Positions 60,328 through 64,000 of a DNA stretch of 64,000 nucleotides are shown in pieces (the first letter of the stretch is position 1; each line of letters starts with the position of its first letter). A program made the position numbers and the translations under genes. Source of the DNA: Kaistella carnis (GTDB taxonomy: Bacteria > Bacteroidota > Bacteroidia > Flavobacteriales > Weeksellaceae); contig NZ_CP034159.1 of NCBI RefSeq assembly GCF_003860585.1, forward strand, positions 1,116,001-1,180,000, written 5' to 3'. Under the pieces are notes generated by a model. It saw only the letters and a list, made by a program, of their open reading frames with translations, searched no databases and had not been told where the DNA came from.

Positions 60328-60978
60328 ATGAACAAAGCAATTTTGTCCATTTTTACACTGATAATCTTAGGTTCATGCAATGATTCAAAAGCTGATGTTA
60401 AAGAATCTTCCAAAGAAAATATACAAAACACCGAAACTAATGAAGTCGCTGCGGTCGAAAATTATTTAAATACACCAACGCAGATCAAACTGAATGGAAC
60501 TGATTTTACATTATCCTGGAGTTCTCATCCCAGCGCGAATTATTATAAGCAGGAATATATTCCACAAAACAACGAGCTTGAAACATACAAGGAAATGATT
60601 TCCGTAGAATTGGTTACCGGTCCGTTAACAGCCAAAGATGCCGTTGATCAAAAAATTCAGGAAATAGAAGCACGAAAAGCCACAGACCGCGTTTCAAATT
60701 ATGCCTTAAAAGAAGATAAAGAAACCAAAGAATTAATTTTAGACTTTATGATGAGCGAAGGTTCGGGAGAAAGCACCATTTTAGAATGGAATGTTTACCG
60801 TTACGCCAACTTTGAAGATGCTTCCGGCCAAAAAGGAATTTCTCTTTTCTCCTTAAGTAAGAGAGGATACGGTGGGGAAATAGCACAGTTTGGTCCCAAC
60901 ATTCGCGACAACAGACCCAAATATATGGCTGATTTTATCGCTTTGCCAAGACCTACAATTCGTTTAAATAAGAATTAA
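60328..60978 (+). CDS. uncharacterised lipoprotein
   Basis: 216 aa. Lipobox LGSC (Cys17), a short Ser/Glu/Asn linker, then a compact alpha/beta domain (about 50-205) with WSSHPSANYYKQEYIPQNNE and RGYGGEIAQFGPNIRDNRPK. I do not recognise the family. Lies alone between the 572-bp gap and a strong terminator. Confidence 0.75.
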   Translation: MNKAILSIFTLIILGSCNDSKADVKESSKENIQNTETNEVAAVENYLNTPTQIKLNGTDFTLSWSSHPSANYYKQEYIPQNNELETYKEMISVELVTGPLTAKDAVDQKIQEIEARKATDRVSNYALKEDKETKELILDFMMSEGSGESTILEWNVYRYANFEDASGQKGISLFSLSKRGYGGEIAQFGPNIRDNRPKYMADFIALPRPTIRLNKN

Positions 60979-61005
60979 CTTCTAATCAATTAAAAATTAA
61001 TTAAT

Positions 61006-61048
61006 AAAACAAACCTCTTTTAAAGCTTTTTAAAAGAGGTTTGTTTTT
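61006..61048. terminator. bidirectional terminator
   Basis: aaacaaacctcttttaaa pairs with tttaaaagaggtttgttt (perfect), between convergent genes. Confidence 0.92.
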
Positions 61049-61063
61049 CTGTTGAAAAGTGTT

Positions 61064-62239
61064 TTAATTCTCGTTTAGAACATCAATTATAATCCCACAA
61101 CCTTCTCGGATCTCTTCCAATGAAATCGTAAGCGGAGGTGAAATACGTAAATATTCATTTCGGTACAGTTGCCAGAAAACCACCAACCCTTTTTCCATGC
61201 ACTTTTTTGCAACTTGTAAAGTGAAATCGGGTGAACCAAGATTTACCGCCAACATTAAACCTTTTCCGTTTACTTTTTTAATTTTAGGATGAACTAATAA
61301 TTGTCGGAACAAATTTTCTTTCTCCTGAATTTCATTCATCAAACCGCTCTCCAGAACTTCATGCAAAGTGGCATAACTAGCTGCAGCAATTAATGGGTTT
61401 CCACCAAAAGTCGTAATATGTCCCAATTTCGGAGAATGGGAAAGCGAATGCATTATTTCTTTAGAACTCATAAAAGCACCTACTGGAACGCCGCCTCCCA
61501 TGCCTTTTCCCATGACCAGAATATCGGGAACCATGCCGAAATGTTCGAAGGCAAACAGTTTACCTGTTCGTCCGAATCCGGGTTGAATTTCATCCAGAAT
61601 TAATAAAGCACCAACTTCTTCACAACGCTTCTTCAAATTATAATAATAGTCGGAATCAGGAACTAAAAATCCCGCTGCCCCCTGAATGGTTTCAGCTAAA
61701 ACACAGGCTGTTTTTTCAGTAATTTTAGAAAAATCAAACTGATTATTAAATTCAATAAAACTCACCATTGGCAAGAGTGGACGAAACTCCCGCTTGTGGT
61801 ATTCGTTGCCCGAAACCGACAAAGCGCCATGCGTATTTCCGTGGTAAGAATTGGTCATCGAAATGATTTCTTCTCTTCCTGTATACCGTTTTGCTAATTT
61901 CAAAGCGCCATCAATCGCTTCTGCACCTGAATTCACAAGATAGGTAACTTCTAAAGGTTCCGGTGTTGCATCAGCTAAAAGCTTGCATAATTTCACTGGC
62001 ATTTCCTGTGCGTATTCCCCGTAAACCATCACGTGCAAATATTTCTCTGCTTGCGTTTTGATGGCGTCTACAATTTTCGGATGCGAATGCCCTAAAGTAT
62101 TGGCAGAAACTCCGGCTACAAAATCCAGATATCGCTGACCATTTTTCCCATAGATATAAGAACCTGCAGCTTTTTCTACTTCGAAACCTGCGGCGAATTG
62201 GGTGGTTTGTGCTTGGTATTTAAAAAAATCGTGTTGCAT
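61064..62239 (-). CDS. class III aminotransferase (acetylornithine/4-aminobutyrate type)
   Basis: 391-aa PLP enzyme, fold type I. Signatures: FVAGVSANTLGHSHPKIVDA, YLVNSGAEAIDGALKLAKRY, the ALLILDEIQPGFGRTGKLFA Asp site, and the PLP lysine in VMGKGMGGGVPVGAF. Substrate cannot be read from sequence alone. No biosynthetic neighbours; its start follows the terminator of the ABC operon. Confidence 0.9.
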   Translation of the reverse strand: MQHDFFKYQAQTTQFAAGFEVEKAAGSYIYGKNGQRYLDFVAGVSANTLGHSHPKIVDAIKTQAEKYLHVMVYGEYAQEMPVKLCKLLADATPEPLEVTYLVNSGAEAIDGALKLAKRYTGREEIISMTNSYHGNTHGALSVSGNEYHKREFRPLLPMVSFIEFNNQFDFSKITEKTACVLAETIQGAAGFLVPDSDYYYNLKKRCEEVGALLILDEIQPGFGRTGKLFAFEHFGMVPDILVMGKGMGGGVPVGAFMSSKEIMHSLSHSPKLGHITTFGGNPLIAAASYATLHEVLESGLMNEIQEKENLFRQLLVHPKIKKVNGKGLMLAVNLGSPDFTLQVAKKCMEKGLVVFWQLYRNEYLRISPPLTISLEEIREGCGIIIDVLNEN

Positions 62240-62247
62240 AAAAGAAA

Positions 62248-62280
62248 AACTTTGTCATAGATATAAACTTTGACAAAGTT
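62248..62280 (-). terminator. terminator of the ABC exporter operon
   Basis: Perfect 10-bp arms aactttgtca (62248-62257) and tgacaaagtt (62271-62280), followed on the minus strand by ttttctttt, immediately before the aminotransferase ATG at 62239. Confidence 0.75.
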
Positions 62281-62344
62281 CGGTAAATTTTTGCTTCGTT
62301 CTAAAATGAATATCTATTATTTCTAATGTAGATTTTGATTTATT

Positions 62345-62929
62345 TTAGTCTAAAATTAAAATTTCGTGTGCGATTTCATCTAAATAATCTTCGTGGGTAA
62401 TGATGAAATATAATTTATTTTTATCTAAGATCTGATCTAAAATAATTTTCACACTTTCTTGGTCTAAAGAATTAAATGGTTCGTCCCAAAAAATGTACTG
62501 TGGATTGTTAATGAGCGTTCGTGTTAGTTCAGCTTTCCTTTTCATTCCTAGAGAATAGTTCTTGTAAAATTCTTTTCTAGGTAGAGAAAACAAGTTTTGA
62601 TAAAAAGCTATCTTCTTCTCAACCTCAACTTTTTCCATTTTTAATATACTGCCAATCAATTGCATATTGTCTTCAAAACTAAGATCGTCGATTAAGATAT
62701 TGACATCTAATAAAAAACCAGACTTTTCAAAAAACCGATCATCGCTGTAAGTAATTAAACCCGAATCCTTTTTAATAAATTTAGAAATGATTGTTAATAA
62801 AGTTGATTTCCCAGTTCCATTTTTCCCTTTCAGCAGAATAATTCCTTTCTCTGGAATGTCAAAATTTACGTTATCTAAAACTACTCTATTTTTAAAAGAT
62901 TTGTTAAGATTTTTAATTTCAATTAGCAT
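62345..62929 (-). CDS. small ABC transporter ATPase
   Basis: 194-aa ATPase, short for the family. Walker A GKNGTGKST, Q-loop region SGFLLDVNILIDDLSF, degenerate signature NYSLGMKRKAEL, Walker B YIFWDEPFNSLD and H-loop FIITHEDYLDE. Size and signature resemble lantibiotic-type or peptide-export ATPases. Overlaps the next upstream gene by 7 bp, so the three genes are one operon. Confidence 0.9.
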   Translation of the reverse strand: MLIEIKNLNKSFKNRVVLDNVNFDIPEKGIILLKGKNGTGKSTLLTIISKFIKKDSGLITYSDDRFFEKSGFLLDVNILIDDLSFEDNMQLIGSILKMEKVEVEKKIAFYQNLFSLPRKEFYKNYSLGMKRKAELTRTLINNPQYIFWDEPFNSLDQESVKIILDQILDKNKLYFIITHEDYLDEIAHEILILD

Positions 62930-63270
62930 AATACAGTTTTAAAAATGTTAAACGTAAATCCTGGTAAAAGGACTCCAACTGTTAAAGCTGGTGGAACAAC
63001 TTCTGAAAAAACAAATAGCAATAAACTCGCTATAATTAAATTATAGATTGCGATAAAATAAACTGGTTTTTGATACAATTTACATAGAATGACTAAGTCT
63101 TTGAACTCAGAAAATAATTTAAATTGCTGAATAAAAATATTAGCTAAAAGAATGATTAATAAAAAACCTTTGACTTCTTCGTTCACAAAAAAAAGACTTA
63201 CTAAGGTCAGATAATGAATCCATATAAACCTTTTTAAAAACAGAATGAGATAATATTTGAAGATCATCAT
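62923..63270 (-). CDS. small membrane protein, possible ABC permease subunit
   Basis: 115 aa with three predicted helices (about 5-30, 38-55, 70-105). No family recognised. Overlaps the ATPase gene (7 bp) and the upstream membrane gene (4 bp), so it is translated as a unit with them. Confidence 0.7.
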   Translation of the reverse strand: MMIFKYYLILFLKRFIWIHYLTLVSLFFVNEEVKGFLLIILLANIFIQQFKLFSEFKDLVILCKLYQKPVYFIAIYNLIIASLLLFVFSEVVPPALTVGVLLPGFTFNIFKTVLC

Positions 63271-64000
63271 AATTTAGATTTTATGAAATAATCAATTCCA
63301 ACCGAAGAAAATAATAGCAGACTTAAAACGATCCCAAAATCAGTCATATTCACTACACGTATTGAATCGAAATAAGAATTGGCTACAAAACCCAAAACAA
63401 ACAAAACAATTGTAAAAATAGATGCATTTACTTTCAAGTTTTGTTCTAACAAATAAAGCAAGGTTTCAATTGAATTCAATAAAATTATTGATAGAATAAG
63501 AGCAATGTAAGCAATAAAAATATTGAAGTAAATATTCTCTGAAAAATAGAAAGGAATAACGATGGGAATTGCAATGAGGGAACTGACTAAAATTCTAAAG
63601 CCATAGCCATTAAAAAAAATCAATTTCTTTAATTCCCATAATCGTTTTGTCGGATTCTGGAAATACAAGTTGATCATGTAAAAAAAAGTCTGGTTTTGAT
63701 TCATTGCGGCATTGGACATCAATTTAAAAAAAAGAGAACCTAAAATTAAAACGCTGATATAATTGTAAAAATTAAATATCAAAAAGTGCTCATCATTAAG
63801 CAAAATCTCAATTCCCTTTTCAGCGCCAAAACCAATAGAAACAAAGCTAATAATTGAAAAGTAGATAAAAATGGAAACCAGATAGAACCAAATAAAATTA
63901 CGATCCAAAACTTTCTTTAACCAATTATTAACCAATTCGCTAGCTCTGAATTCGCCACCTTCATTTAATCTGGTTTTGATATATAGTAAAATATACTTCA
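63267..64000 (-). CDS. membrane protein, ABC exporter component (5' end outside window)
   Basis: At least 244 codons. A TTG at 63935 has been treated as a start, but the frame stays open to the window edge through KYILLYIKTRLNEGGEFRAS followed by ELVNNWLKKVLDRNF, so the true start lies beyond 64000. Six predicted helices follow (about 85-240 in the visible part). Probably the permease partner of the downstream ATPase; substrate unknown. Confidence 0.75.
   Translation of the reverse strand, partial: KYILLYIKTRLNEGGEFRASELVNNWLKKVLDRNFIWFYLVSIFIYFSIISFVSIGFGAEKGIEILLNDEHFLIFNFYNYISVLILGSLFFKLMSNAAMNQNQTFFYMINLYFQNPTKRLWELKKLIFFNGYGFRILVSSLIAIPIVIPFYFSENIYFNIFIAYIALILSIILLNSIETLLYLLEQNLKVNASIFTIVLFVLGFVANSYFDSIRVVNMTDFGIVLSLLLFSSVGIDYFIKSKL

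Noticed and set aside
63267..63935. TTG 63935 as start of the last membrane protein
   Set aside because: The same frame stays open to the window edge, so the start lies outside.
1..64000. tRNA or rRNA genes
   Set aside because: No cloverleaf-like stretch with a TTCGA/GTTC arm in gene-free sequence and no rRNA-like GC-rich block was seen; a tRNA scan would settle it.

Overview
The window is an AT-rich chromosomal segment of a Bacteroidota bacterium, most likely a Flavobacteriia/Weeksellaceae member near Chryseobacterium, Kaistella or Epilithonimonas. The evidence is TAnnTTTG-type promoters, few purine-rich ribosome binding sites, Por/T9SS C-terminal sorting tails, Bacteroidota families (DUF5606, DUF4834, DUF4846, START-like, YfhO) and several kinds of dispersed intergenic repeat. 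I saw no rRNA, tRNA, CRISPR array, prophage or insertion sequence. Assignments are by eye from the sequence and remembered family features; no database search was run.

Layout. 1-5.2 kb: end of a complex I operon (nuoK partial, nuoL, nuoM, nuoN). 5.2-12.9 kb: a TetR regulator followed by a complete ABC-2 exporter (TolC-like channel, HlyD-like lipoprotein, two ATPases, two permeases), equivalent to E. coli CecR-YbhGFSR but with YbhF split in two and a different repeat in nearly every spacer. 13-19.3 kb: a His-rich lipoprotein pair, mazG, DUF5606, def, ruvX, sixA, a beta-lactamase-fold serine hydrolase and a VOC protein broken in an A8 tract. 19.5-26.4 kb: six tightly packed signalling genes (REC-kinase, nine-domain hybrid kinase, REC, CheR, CheB, REC) with no CheA, CheW or receptor. 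26.5-33.3 kb: a eukaryote-like OPRT-ODC fusion, AEC carrier, FrnE, GreA-like factor, MFS transporter, YceI and DUF4846. 33.4-43.9 kb: surface proteins, namely a degenerate M1-peptidase/outer-membrane-barrel fusion, two T9SS cargo proteins, a giant barrel with a Ca-binding-like loop, NamZ-like DUF1343 and an FtsX-type permease. 44-54.6 kb: CBS-type cysteine synthase, glycosyltransferase, a GxxExxY gene bracketed by repeats, YfhO, DUF4834, DUF6263, a CsgG-like protein, M3 peptidase and a cupin. 54.7-64 kb: flippase-like protein, panD, HU, pdxH, yqgE, a class IV aminotransferase lacking the usual lysine, START-like protein, a lipoprotein, a class III aminotransferase and the edge of a small ABC exporter operon.

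The most unusual material lies in three places: two copies of a structured dispersed element with changing but still complementary stems (43.9 and 59.9 kb), the GxxExxY gene between repeats (46.5-47.2 kb), and the CheA-less CheR/CheB signalling cassette (19.5-26.4 kb).
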